Assembly (NCBI GenBank): GCA_016748015.1
Contig: JAAOMT010000071.1
Location: forward strand, 62,001-126,000
Origin: Geosiphon pyriformis
Taxonomy: Eukaryota > Glomeromycota > Glomeromycetes > Archaeosporales > Geosiphonaceae
Reading direction: 5' to 3'
Length of the DNA: 64,000 nt
Made by a program: the position numbers and the translations under genes. Positions 46,564 to 58,991 of the stretch are shown here, in pieces; positions within the stretch are counted from its first letter, which is position 1; every line of letters begins with the position of its first letter. The notes beneath the pieces were generated by a model. That model had not been told where the DNA came from, did no database searches, and was given only the letters and a program-made list of their open reading frames with translations.

Positions 46564-47127
46564 CTTTTCTTAATTCACAAATGTGAAATAATTTTCTGAC
46601 ATAAGATAGTGATGGAATATTTAGTATACCTCATTTCTTCATAAGTATAATGGCTATCTACGGAATTTGTTATACCAATTTCTTAAAGGTAAACGCCATG
46701 CTGCAATTATTATTTTTTGTCGAAATATTTTGAAATAGCTTCTGGAATTAAGAGGCAATATTTTTCTTCTTTAAAATAGGAGGATCTGGCAAGGATAATT
46801 GGAGAAAGATAATCCTGAGCCAAGAGTTTTTCGGCCAAAGTATTTCATAAGATTTTACACAAAAAATTGATATATGTGACCCTAGCCTTTACACTAATTA
46901 GCCCTTTTCAAAAAAAAAATTATATCCTTTCTTGGAACTACCCTTTTTATTAAAATGAGAATCCATTAGTAAAATTTTGATCGAATACATTTGGCGAATT
47001 ACAATTGCAGCATTTGATGAACTGAATAATTAAGGAAATCGTGACAAGTTATAATAAAATTTTCATTATTTTTGATTCTTTGATCTTAAATCGTTAATAA
47101 CAACATTTTGAATTGAAAAAACAGAAG
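46564..47127. other. No gene recognised
   Basis: AT-rich sequence up to the transposon; nothing supportable is seen. Confidence 0.4.
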
Positions 47128-47129
47128 TA

Positions 47130-47714
47130 CAGTCCTGGCTGAAAGTAATGGCGGCAACACCATTAGCGTTACCTCTTTGCAGAAAAGGCCGACGCATAAA
47201 TGCTATTTTTGGTTACCTCTGATGTCATTCAACCTCTCATCTATTCCTGACGCCACTAATTTTTTCACACCCTAACCCCGTAAAATCAAACGGAGAAGTC
47301 GTAAAGTACTTTTGAAGTAATGGTCACTGCAATGCAATCGAAATCGCCAAACTAACTGGTATTCCCCTTCGTTCCTGTCAACATTACGTCGCAAAAATGG
47401 TCAACGTTGCCAGATCATTTCATTATGACAGTCGAAATCAAAGCGCTTAAAGAAATGCATCCAGGGTTCGAAATCGGCAAATAAACTGTCCGGGACAAGA
47501 TCTCAAGGCTTGGGTACATTGCTATTCTGTCCTTCACTCCAATTAAGACATCCATGTTTTTTTCTGCTGTCATCATGATATATCCCAGAACTCAACCCTG
47601 TTGATATTAATTTTTACACATAGCATTGGTATAAAGGTATCTCGAATAAAAAATCTTCTAGGTTTGTATTTAAAATCCAAACACAAAGACAGCCATTACT
47701 TTCCATCAGGACTG
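47130..47714 (+). mobile_element. Internally deleted Tc1/mariner-like element
   Basis: The left end CAGTCCTGGCTGAAAGTAAT and the inverted right end CAGTCCTGATGGAAAGTAAT agree at nearly all positions over about 23 bases. Each end is flanked by TA (47128-47129 and 47715-47716), the target-site duplication typical of Tc1/mariner transposons. Inside, the plus-strand frame NAIEIAKLTGIPLRSCQHYV resembles the N-terminal helix-turn-helix DNA-binding domain of a Tc1-type transposase, followed by stops and no DDE catalytic domain. At 585 bases the element is too short to be autonomous. The GC content is higher than the flanks. Confidence 0.85.
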
Positions 47715-48004
47715 TATATTTCCCACTTTTTTAAAACGAATGATTGAAATAGCTTATTTATTTGGGTTTGAAAGAACTTAATTATAAAAGTATTTGTGTT
47801 TTCGGAAATTAAAAGATAGCGAAAATTTTGAAACTTATCATGAATTAATTTTAAGAAAAATATTTAACTCAGAACAATAATAAGTCCATGTATTTGAGAT
47901 CCAAGTTGAACGATAATTATAAGCATGAGGGTTAGAATAAAATGGTGGGAAACCAAAAATTCAGCTATTGCTTTAAAAATTTAAATTTAAATTTGATTAA
48001 CCAA

Positions 48005-49171
48005 TTAAATTTTTCTTGACTGTTTATGAGAAACATTTCTTCGTGATAAACTGCTATTTCGGACAGGAATTTTGATTCCTTGACCAGCGAACCATCGAGT
48101 GAGTGCTGTCGTCTCTGCGTATTTACAAGATTGAATGAATAGATGATTAATTCAAATAAAGTACTATTTTTCATGAGACTTACCAATCATTCCTGGGAAT
48201 ATTTTCGCGGGATAGACCTCAAAATTTTGAGAATATGCTATTGTCAAAACATCACTAGACTTGTCTCCATTGTTGATGACTTTGCGACGATTATCTGTCA
48301 TTGGAGGAAAGTTTACAATCCTGCCGATTGTATCCGATCCCAAAGAAACGATTGATTCTCAATTCTAGATTGGGTCATCCTCAAATTTAAAAAGATAAAA
48401 TCAGACTTGAACATTACTTACATACCTATATCTATTAGACTGAAGAAAAGCTTGAAAATTCCATCGGTTCGTATACTTAAATCTGAAAATATGAAAAATA
48501 TACCCTGCAACCCTAAAAGATCATACAATAAGTATGGTGATGCAACCTTGGTTCCGATTAAGTTATTAGTTATGAGTTGATCTGGATCAACGGGAGTCGA
48601 AACAGGGTGAGGATGACCTACAACCATAGGTTGCTCAAATACATCGGCTTTCCAGAGGGCAACATGAACCACAAAAAATGAATAATTTAATTTGCTACAT
48701 AAATCAAAAAAATTTTCAATCACAATAATTTTAAAAAAGAAAATTCAAAATTTTTTGAACCACCTTGGGGTGATAAGCTCTCCTTGATGATTTTTAACCA
48801 CGAGCTTTACGATTGGTGCTGGTGAGATTGTTCTGCGATCCTATAAATTTTTGAATTAAAATTACCGAATAAATAATAGTTGCTTACTATTCAATATGAA
48901 ATTACCTTATCTCCAAAGCCACACATACGAGCACGAAAAGGCTGTTGCACAACTTCCAATTCATAAAGCCATGTTTCAGGATTTCTAGCAGCAAAAAAGG
49001 GATCAAGTTCACCAATGTGAACCAAGTCAAAATTAATAAAAGGAAAGAGAATAGTCGCATTCATTTAAAACAACTTGAAAGTTTTCATTACCCCGATTGT
49101 GTAAATGCAAGATTGGTAGCCAGGGTTGAAGAATCAGCGTAGTGATTTAGTTGATCGAATGTTGATTCCAT
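48005..49171 (-). CDS. Velvet-domain regulatory protein
   Basis: Six exons, complement(48005-48114, 48184-48357, 48426-48694, 48764-48840, 48906-48984, 49092-49171), encode 262 residues. Velvet signatures appear in order: LEVVQQPFRARMCGFGDKD, RRTISPAPIVKLVV, the FVVHVALWKAD strand, GIFFIFSDLSIRTDG with KLFFSLIDI, the VYPAKIFPGM block and the C-terminal TRWFAGQGIKIPVR. Velvet proteins (VosA, VelB, VelC, VeA classes) are nuclear, bind DNA through an NF-kappaB-like fold, form homo- or heterodimers and coordinate sporulation, development and secondary metabolism in fungi. The small size, nearly all velvet domain, fits a VelB- or VosA-like member; the class cannot be fixed. The long insert after the HVALWKAD strand resembles the variable insert of the VelB type. 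Exon phases 2,0,2,1,1 are consistent and no stops occur. The ATG at 49169-49171 is the first in frame. Confidence 0.92.
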
Positions 49172-49449
49172 AACAAAACTAGGCTTTGAGGTAACAATGC
49201 GCTATCCTTCTTCTATTATCGTTTCGGTTTTCTTCTCGAAATTCAGCCTCAGAAAAAGAATCAGGGTTCTATAGAGGGGATTCAATGAAGAAAGCTGTAC
49301 ATTTTATATTGGAATTAAAAGATTGAATGAAGAGGTTTCGGAGAATTGTGAGCATATAAGAAATTAGCCGGTTTTCGGCTTTCACTGCCAACAAAGAAAT
49401 TTTTTACTAAAAAGAGACTAAGTTATAGGTAAAGCAAAGAATACATATA

Positions 49450-50135
49450 TCACTGTCTTTCCCCAAGCTTTAAAAATATTACAATTGATAAATTATCAGA
49501 TTGAATGTGGATGAAGAGAATGTTTTGACATGACACAAATTTTGATACGGTTAAACTTTTTCCGATTGAATTACTGTTTTTTTTTAATTTTTTAATTTTG
49601 TAAAAACATACGATATCAATCGACTCTTCTGGCTTGAAATAAAACATAGCCTTTTCGGTCACACGAAAATTTCCCCATGGAAACTTGGTATGACCGAATC
49701 AAATGTTTTGTGCTTTTTGCATTCGTGAAAATCTTTGACACACATTCATTTATAAAATATAGGTTAATCACGTTGAAGTTATGGATAACATTCATATGGG
49801 TAGCCTTTTCAAGAAGTAGATTGGTTACAAAAGGAATGGTAAATTGAGATAATATATCAGGACTAAAAATATGAAAAAACAAATTAATATTATTCAGCAT
49901 AGAGAAAATTGTGGGTGCCACACTTATTTGAGACTTTAAAAAGTCTTCTATAAAAAGGATTAAAGCGTCAAGTTCTGAAAGAGAAATAGGTTTGGTTGAT
50001 CAAATTCTTATTTCAATACTTGAGACATTATCCCTTGTATCATTGAATAAATAAACGAATCAAAGTTTTCCCAGAAACAATGATCAATTGTCTTTAATCT
50101 TGCCTTGATGCACTCTTTGCATTATAAGACACCTT
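49450..50135 (-). other. Possible decayed gene of unknown family
   Basis: The minus strand gives protein-like stretches: CIKARLKTIDHCFWENF (about 50020-50121), ELDALILFIEDFLKSQ and IPFVTNLLLEKATHMNV (49616-49974), then in another frame FRVTEKAMFYFKPEESI to about 49600. A consensus TTTCTCTTTCAG acceptor precedes the second block, but phases between blocks do not agree and a frame switch occurs near 49690. It may be a broken gene or one whose structure I could not solve. Confidence 0.33.
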
Positions 50136-53100
50136 TTTAAGATTACAACCTGACTGAAAACATTATCAATTGTATTTCTCGACTTTAGGCTATAAATTGT
50201 TGTTAACTTATGAGAAAAATATTTTATAGATGATTTCTCTTTGAAATTTGACTTTATCAAATTATTGTAATAATTGCATTCGCATTCGCCTCTGCATTCT
50301 TGATCTCTTGCACAGCAATATAATTTCCAGGTAAAAATAAAATAGGTTTGATTTGTTTAATTAGTCTGGTGAACAAATATGCATTTAAATTTAGCAATTT
50401 TAAAGCCATAAAAACTTTTTAAAAGTTTCTTTCAAAATAATTTTTGGATGAAAAGGTGCGAATCATTTTTCGCTCTAACAAAGATCGAGATCGGTAGGTA
50501 AAAGGTTGGAATTCAATTTTAGCTGATTCAGTTAAAGAATTTAAATGATTTGTCATTATTCAAAATTTCAAGTGGGATTTTTTGTACAACTATTTTGTGA
50601 TACTTAAAAGAAAAATTCCATAATTATTTTTGTCATTTTAATGCAAGGTTGAACCAATGAATTTTGTAATAAAGCATCCAACTTTTGTGAAAGGTAACCT
50701 CGGAAAAGGTGGTAGAATAAATTTAACCTTTTTCTTTTAGTAAATCATCACCCTCAATATATTACCTAAACAATCGATGGATTATATTATGATAGGCTTT
50801 TCTATTTAATTGATTTCCTTTTTTTATCTGGATTTTTTTGGGAGATTGATGTAATTTGTTTAATCTTAAAATCTGAATCTAGTTTATTATAAGGTTCAAA
50901 AATTATAATAAACTATTTTAAATCAAAAGATAAATAAAACAAAGAAATATCAAGTGATCAAAAGTATACAAATTACCAAAATTGATTTATTTTAAAGAAA
51001 ACAAACAAATTTAGGTTTAAACTATTAGAAGCATGTTTATTATGTTTTTAAACTTTTTCAGCTATTATTGGTTGTAAAAAATCATTTAAATAACAATCTT
51101 ATCATGATTACTATTAAGTTTAAAAATGCAATCTATAAATGCAAAAAAAAAAAAATTTTAGAATTTTTCCAATCGTATGAAATTGGACATCATTTCCCAT
51201 TATTGATAGGTCAACAAAACAATCACCTTAAGAGCATTCTCAATTTCAAATTCAATATCAATCTTTGAGCTGGTTACGTATTCAATTGAAACTTCCTGAG
51301 GTTGATGAACGTTAACACCACATTTTAAATCACTAGTTGGGTTACTTATAAGTTCCAATCCCCTTTTCCACATTACTTTCACCTGGAGTCATACGAATTG
51401 GCGGACGGACCATATGGCATTGCCAATGAAAAAGATCACGAAATCAATATTAATTTCATTATTGAGAGTGGATTAAAAGAAATTCTGTAAGAGAAATATC
51501 TCAATTCATTTGTTTGTAGAAAATGAATTTTGATGGTGAAAAAGAATTAATAAAAAAACTTTTTTTTTATATTTTTTTATATTTTTTAATATTTTTTATA
51601 TTTTTTATATTTTTTATATTTTTTTATATTTTTTTATATTTTTATATTTTTTATATTTTTTTATATTTTTTTATATTTTACAAAAATTTTTTAATTAAAA
51701 AAGGTTTTAACAGTCATATTTAGAAGATTTGAAACAATTCAAAGCATGAAAACGTATTTTTTTCAAAAGTCCGAACTAAATAATCGAGGCATATAGGAAA
51801 ATCTTAAAACTGCTCTAAGACAACGAAATTTAAACAAAGACCCTCTCAAAAATTATTAGGAATTAAAGAAACTAAATTGAAAATATTTAAAAATTAATGA
51901 AGGGGTTCACCAGTGGAATTAATAATGAGCCTCCTAAAAAGAGTGGTTTTACAAATTGGAAATAAAATTTGAAAAAAGAATATAAATAACTTGTGTTTTT
52001 TACAAGGTAAATACATATTTACCCAGAGGTAATCAATTTATTTAAATGCAAATATCATACTTTTGATTGGGAATAGACAATTCCCAAAGTGCCTTTACTT
52101 CCAAATCAGCATAATTTTTAGGTTTTATTTTAATCTTAAATTATAATTTTAGGCTCCGGCTGAATTCTGAATACAAAAGTGATTATCACATCAAATAGCG
52201 TTATTTTAAGGACAAGAGATTTTCACAAAACTAGTGATTTTTATTTTTAAAATCACTTTATTCTTTCTGTAATACTATAACCCAATATTTTTTTATTCTT
52301 TTTCTCTCTCATAATAATGTTATCTAGAATACAGGTTTCAGGTTTTTCGGGAAAAAGGACGAACAATTACGTTGTGCAATATATTTTTTAATATTGAACC
52401 TAAATATAAATTTAACTATATCTGGGATTTCCAGAATTCGGCGGAGTTAAGGTTTGGGAAATTTCCTTGTGTTTGTTGGTTTTTGGGAAGAAAAGTAAAA
52501 GAACTCCATGGGGTATAACTTTTTTTTAAAAAGATATTTCCAGAAGTTTAAGTCATTTATTTATTTCCAATGTGATTGTTTAAAGTTCATACTAATTTTC
52601 TAAAACTATGAGCTTTTTGAAGCTTAAAAAAAACAAGCCGATTTTAAACACAAAGAATGTTTTAACTTCAAATTGATTAGAAGTTTTTGATGTTCATTCA
52701 AGAGAAATTAATTTAGTATATATAATATCTCCCTGATTGTTATTTACCACCCCTTACTACCACGCCACTGCTTTCCCTAAAAGAAAAATACAAGGACCGG
52801 GAATAATATATCTGGTAATGTTTTTCCTTTTAATAGAAATTCAACGGAAGGAATTCCCATTTAATAGATTTTAATAATGTACAAATTAATTACGTAAGGA
52901 CTGCTATGATAAAAAATTATTTTTATTCGTTTCACTTTTAATCTAAATGTTGCTGTCTACAGGGATCATGTACATTTTCAAAAAAGGATATTTATAGTAT
53001 TTCTCATTGCAGATACTAAAAAAATGTAAAAGATCAAAGGTTTAAATTTATGGCGACTTATTTAATCACGTTCCTTGGATTATACCAAAAAATTTAATCC

Positions 53101-53655
53101 TATTCGAGTCTCATTTTGAAAAAAGGTCCTATAAAGAAAATTAAATAAGCCAAAACAAATTTTGGTTTTAAATTAACTTTACCAAATGTCGTGAGAAAAT
53201 TTTGTGTTAATAATAATTCAGAAACTTTGATTTAATTAATGCATTAATTTTTTTCTAGTTGAAAGCTATAGTTTCAAGACTTTTCTCTTTGAAAATAAAT
53301 TATTAAAGAAACATAAAATTGGGTTTGCAAGTTTTTGAACTGAATTTTTTTTTATGCATTTTAATCATCAAGCTTCAAAGAGTTTTGTTCAAGAAATACA
53401 CCCAATTCATAATTTGTTTCATTTAAGAGAAGGCTAAATTTATTATGATGGGCTAAGAAGCTTTGGATTCAATTTTTTCAACTCCTTGGCGTTTGGTAAA
53501 TTATTTCGGCAATATATTCGGTTTTAATCAAACGCTAAATCAGGAAAAAATTCTAAAGGTTTTTAACTATAAAACCTGCTTCCCTTGCTCGTTTCCTAAT
53601 GCAGAGAGAATTCACAAAAACAAAATATGATTTCAATAAATCTCTCAATCCAAAA
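50136..53655. other. Gene-poor region with one coding-like fragment
   Basis: On the minus strand, about 51245-51415, MPYGPSANSYDS joined over a 48-base candidate intron to SDLKCGVNVHQPQEVSIEY and SKIDIEFEIENAL gives a short protein-like segment, without a start or end that can be fixed. Just to the left of 50340 a minus-strand stretch with clustered Cys (CCARDQECRGECEC) is also coding-like. The rest, including a TATTTTTT-type low-complexity tract, holds nothing recognised. Confidence 0.35.
51560..51680. repeat. TATTTTTT low-complexity tandem tract
   Basis: About 120 bases of TAT separated by runs of five to seven T. The 66-codon frame over it is an artefact. Confidence 0.85.
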
Positions 53656-54126
53656 ATGGTTCGTCTAATCCATTTCAATATTATTATTGTTGTTTTGCTA
53701 TCTCTCGCCTTTACCCTTTCTCTATCTGTTTGAACTACGGAACCCATCGGTTATTGCTCCTCCATCAATATAGCAAGTCCTGATCACGAAAATTTAACTC
53801 CTCAAAATACAGACTCTAAAATCCAAGATTCCCAGCCACAACCCGATCAATCCTTAGAAGCTGATCAGAATAAAATTGGAGAATTATACCCAATCAAACG
53901 TAAAATTGCTAGGGTCCGTAAATTCAAGCATTATCGCAGTTTAGAAAAATATCGTCGCTATTATTGCAGAGTTGGTAATTGTTCTGCTAGACAGGGGGTA
54001 GCCGCGATTGGGGACGGTCCTTATTTACAGGAAGCCGATTTAGATGTCAAAGATGCTCAAGAACCTGATAATAGTGGAACTGAACCAGTTTTTGCCTATG
54101 ACGTCAGCTATGATGATAGAGGGTGA
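53656..54126 (+). CDS. Candidate small secreted protein
   Basis: The ATG at 53656 opens a strong signal peptide, MVRLIHFNIIIVVLLSLAF, followed by LSLSV and a TGA at 53731-53733. The same frame is then open to a TGA at 54124-54126 and strongly protein-like: IGELYPIKRKIARVRKF, HYRSLEKYRRYYCRVGNC, then an acidic tail. An intron from 53728 (GTTTGA) to 53835 (TTCCCAG) would remove the TGA in phase and give a 120-residue protein; without it the TGA is a nonsense mutation, perhaps of TGG. The mature part has two Cys (YYCRVGNC), a basic centre with a KRK site that could be cut by a Kex2-type protease, and a final Asp/Glu-rich segment. Such proteins are typical secreted effector candidates of plant-associated fungi, but no family is recognised. 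Coordinates cover both models. Confidence 0.6.
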
Positions 54127-55528
54127 GATAGTTGAGCTTCATTTTTTCCTTCAACTTGAAAAATTAAACAAAGATAATTTTTGAACCAATATTTCTATGC
54201 AAGAAAATTTAATTAACTGTAGAGAGGATGAAAAAATATTATTGATACATCTGTTGTAAGTATGAAAACATGAGCTTGACCCAGGTGAAACTAATCTTGA
54301 ATTTTCGGCGTGAAAGGATAATAATTTTCATTATTCAAAAACGTTTGTCTTTATTTCTGGTCAAATTGAGAAAAGTCTTTTTATCATTCTCTTGTGAAAG
54401 ATTTGTTCTATAAATTAGGTATGGATATTTCTCATAATTAAAATTTAGGTCCCAGCGGTTGTGTCGACATTTTTTTGGTCAAGTCTTATACTGCAGTTGG
54501 GATATGAATGAACAATCATATATGCAGGATTTTCTCCTCCGTTATTTTTGCTTATTCCATTACTTTTGGAAAAAAAATTGCAATGGACTCACCTCATTTT
54601 CATGAATTTCAACTTTTTTATTGCTCATCTGGGATCAAGAAATTAATGGAATTTAGTCATTTCGAGTGTTACTCTCTGATCATTTTTGAATAAGAATATG
54701 ATTGGGCGAGAGAGACTTCTGTTGTAATTAATCATTGGGATTGCGTTTTTCAAAAAAAGGTTTATTTCTTTGTTTTCCGGAACGGGGTCATCCGAAATAT
54801 GACGATTTATTTGCTGAAACCAATACAAAATCTTAGGACTAAGAAATTCAAATAAAACAATTTAACATGGAAAATTTTGTTTAAATTTTCAGAACGATAC
54901 GGAAATCCTCGTTAATATTTGTCCTCAAGACTATATTTTCTCATTTGTTTACTTTGGATCTTTTGATATATGTTTTTTTCTGTTTCTCGTAAATTTTCTC
55001 ATGTTTCCCCGGCTAATTTTGTGTTTATCTAAATAATATTTATTTTGAAGTTTCACCATATGATATTTCCAAATAAGCTGATTGGTTTTTTTATGCCACA
55101 TTTAAAACACTTGTGAATGGTATAAGTTAATAATTAAGACTGTGCTTATAATTAAAAATGTGCGTAAGTAACAATTTATTTTGCAAAAAAATATTTTGAA
55201 ATTGAAATTGAAAATAATATTAAATTTGTTGAAAATCTTTAAAACTTTAAAAATCTTATGTTTAATCTTTTTATTTATTTCTGTATTATTTTTATTATTA
55301 TATGGTTTATAAAGTTGTTTGTTTTTTTTACAAATCTGTACTTTATTTATTTTAAATATTTACCAAAATTTAACTTTGTATTATTTTTAAATTATTTTAT
55401 TAATTTATAATAAAAAAGACTTAAAGTAAATACAAATAAGATATTTATAATTAATCATTTTATTGAAATTTGTACAAAATAAAATAAAAATTAATATTTA
55501 TATTGTTATATTTAATATTTTTAATTAG

Positions 55529-55560
<32 letters not shown>

Positions 55561-57266
55561 GTTAAATAATTACTTTTTCTCTTTTGTATTTTCATAACCA
55601 CAGCTAAACCAAAAAATTATGAAGAAACACATTTTTTTATAGTTTCTAATAATTTTAATACTTAAAAAGTTTTCTTAAAAATAAAAACAACCAAATAACA
55701 TTTATCTAAAACACTTCTTTTAAGTATATTAAGCACAAAACAGTTTTTTTGGTCTTGAAAAAAGTTTTTTTTATTAAAGTCTCTTTTAAACAATTAACTA
55801 AAACTAGTTTTAGTGTAGTTATTATCATTATAAAGAAGTTTAAAATTTTTAATAGCAAACTGGAAATTAAGCTATTTTTTTACAATATTTCTTTAAAATT
55901 ATTGTTATTAATTTTTTTAAATATTTGAAATGTTATTTTTTTTAATATTTTTTAAAACTACTTTTAATTTAAAGCCTGTTTTTTGTAAAAAAAAACAAAC
56001 CATTGGTTTTTTTTGATATTTTTGGTGTTTACATTAGTTTTGTTACAACTATATTAATTATAGTATTTAATTTAAATTTGACTGTAAATAATAATTTTTT
56101 TTCTATTTAGTTAATAACAATAACAATATATTTATCAAAGCAAATTCTGATTAACATAGTTAAATTGTTTAATATATTAAATTTTGATTGATTTTTACTA
56201 AATTTAAAAGCAAAACAAATTATATTTTTACATATAATTTTTTTTAATTAATTTATTAAATTACTTGATTTTAAGAATTGAGTTAATTAAATAAAAATTA
56301 AAATACTTCTTTTAGTTTTTTGTAAATATTATTATTTTAATAGTATTTAAAAAACATTAAATAAATAATCTGTATTTTAATATTTGATAAAATTGTTAAG
56401 ATTAAATTGGATATTAAGACAGTGTTTTAATTTTTACATGATTTTTTTGGTTTAAAACTAATTATTAAAACTAACAATAGATTTTTTTTGTATAAAATTT
56501 ATATTTTAATTTTTTTAAATACTATTTTTTAAATTGTATTTGCTAACTTTTTTTTTTATTATTTTTAAAATTGTAAATTTTCTATAATATTTAATTTTGC
56601 TATTATAACTTTATATAATGTTTTATTAAATGTTTTTTTAATAAAATAAAAAAGTTTTAACTGTTTTTGAAAAAATTTTAAGTATTAAGCTAAAGTTTTT
56701 TAATTTGTTATAATATATTATTGTGTATTTTAAATTTTTTAATTTTTTAAAACTAGTTTTACTTATTGGTTAGTTTTAATAATTAAAATTAAATTAATTA
56801 ATTTTTTTTAATTTGAAATTTTTACTTTAATTTTTTTAATTAATAATTTATTTTAGTTTAATTTTTAGTTTCTTAATATTAATTATTATTATTAATTTGC
56901 AATTGTTATTTATGTTTAAAAAAGTTTATAATAAAACAATTATTATAATTAGTTTTTATATAAGAATTATATTTTTTTTAATAATTTTATTAAAAGTATA
57001 TAAATTTAAGATTAAAAAATTGGTTTTTTAGTAAATTTAATTGCTTTTTTTATAATTATTAAAATAAATTTTGTTATAAATATTGAAAATTATTTTGTTT
57101 TTTAAAAACTTAAATCAAATTTATTGCTAATTTAGTTATTATTATACTTAAAAATTCTAATTAATTTAAAATTAATATAAAACTTAAATTTTAAATTATT
57201 AATTATTTATTATAAAAAAATTTATTATATATATATTAAGTATTTTATTAATTAAAAAATTAATAT
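54127..57266. other. Gene-poor region ending in AT desert
   Basis: Short open frames near 54508-54828 show no family feature. From 55150 to 57266 the sequence is almost only A and T, with an ATT run at about 55528-55560. Nothing else is recognised. Confidence 0.5.
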
Positions 57267-57885
57267 TGTTACGGGTTAGAGTAACAAGCTAACGGATAGC
57301 AAAGGAGAACAGTATTGTATGGTGATGGAAATAAACAAAAAGGGAATTACAATAAGAGAGCAAATTAAATAAGTAGGAATTCAATGTGTGTGATTAGTCT
57401 CATAAAAATCACAGTTGTTAATCTTTTCTTAAATCTGAAGATAGAAAAATAGTCCATGATTGTCAACAAAATAACACCGCTGCTATTATTCTATGCCTCA
57501 ACTTGGCAATTCTTAGAATCAATAACAAGTATCGTTGTGTTTTTCAATTGTTTTTTTATTCAATGAATTACAAGAGCAAGCCAATTGCTTCTCAGGCTAA
57601 TTCTAACAAATACAAATCAAGAAGGGGAAAAGATAAGGTATGTGAATGCCAACAAGTAGATACTTGAAGGTAAGGAAAGAGGAATAAGCAATTATAAGAG
57701 GAAGTAATTGATATTGTTTTATTTCGTTACTTTGATCATGTCTTTCTACAGCTAAGGGAATCATCGCTTATATAGCTATCTAAAGTGGTCAATGATCACT
57801 ATCTAAAAATAGGGTGGCTAATTATATGACATCAGTGGCTAATACATGTGATAACTAATAAAAACTATGGATTTCAACCATAACA
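57267..57885. mobile_element. Solo LTR of an LTR retrotransposon
   Basis: The block starts TGTTACGGGTTAGAGTAAC and ends CAACCATAACA, so it has the TGTTA...TAACA inverted ends expected of an LTR. It is flanked by ATAT on both sides (57263-57266 and 57886-57889; counted one base differently the duplication is AATAT). Composition is much less AT-rich than the desert it sits in and the internal sequence has no long frame. No second LTR or internal gag-pol lies adjacent, so it is most simply a solo LTR of about 619 bases. Its orientation cannot be decided. Confidence 0.75.
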
Positions 57886-57894
57886 ATATGATAA

Positions 57895-57930
57895 TTTTTT
57901 ATTTTATTTTATTTTATTTTATTTTATTTT
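57895..57930 (-). repeat. ATTTT tail marking the LINE 3' end
   Basis: Seven tandem ATTTT units (AAAAT on the sense strand) directly precede the recognisable 3' untranslated region at 57931. Short A-rich tandem tails are common at LINE 3' ends. Confidence 0.75.
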
Positions 57931-58991
57931 AACAAGTAAGATCCAAACACTATCTAGTATAATACATCAACTTAGTAATTTAAACTAGGTGTGAATCATG
58001 CATTTTCCATATATGACCAATCACTCAGGCTAATTAGGACAACACTATGCATCTATATGAACTGAAATTACACTATTTAAATCTGAAAAAAACTAACAAA
58101 AATTATGAAAACCAAAAGTAATACTAAAAGCATCAACAATACTCAACAATTTAACTACATCAGCAGAAAACACTGAAAAAAGTCCAAATACCAAGACTAG
58201 AACAATAAAATTAGTTCATTCTTCTCCATAAAAACTCAGTGTTTGATATGAGCCAACCAAATCTTTTTTCTAAATACAAGACCAAATCTGCACATGAAAT
58301 CCACAACCATCTGACCCATAATTTTAGAATCTTTAAAAATAGAAAGAGATTCTTGATACCAATTATTGAAGATAAACTTCTTGTACAAAGCCACACACAC
58401 TGCAACATTAGAAGAACAGGAACTCAAACACTGTGACACACACAAAACCAAGTGAGACAGACCAGAAATTATTTTCTAATTGGCTGCATAAGTGTCCAAC
58501 AACTGAACACAAACATCAGAATTGAATAAGTAAGAGAAGGTGTAGTTTGAGATCTCAATATCTTCACAAAACAAATATACTACACTCAAATAATTCTTGG
58601 TATACAAATGCTTACAAACAGCAACAGGAAGCCAGTAATGCAAAGTCTTTATAAAATAAGTGTAATCTCCAGCAGTACTCCTACTAGTGAAACCAGAAGC
58701 CAAATGTAAATCAGGATGTCACACCAAAAATGACCTAACTCAATTAATGTCTGTATGCAGAGCATCCACCAAAACTTGAGAATTAGAGCCAACTTCTCAA
58801 CATGCTCAATGGACAGACCGAAATACATCACAAACAAAATATCTAAAATTAGCAGAAACAATGCCACCACTAGTTCTGATATGACATCTAGCAATTTGAT
58901 AAAGGAGATACCAATTAGAGAAGCAAGCAGTCTTTGTGAAAGCATTAGTACACTCATTGCTCAAAACTCCTGAATGATTCTTAAACTTATG

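Noticed and set aside
51523-51723. 66-codon Phe/Tyr/Ile-rich frame resembling a membrane peptide
   Set aside because: It is a translation of the TATTTTTT low-complexity tract.
58236-58973. Small frames on both strands near the LINE 3' end
   Set aside because: They fall within the decayed LINE; only the minus-strand frames could be remnants of its ORF2 C-terminus and they show no separate family.
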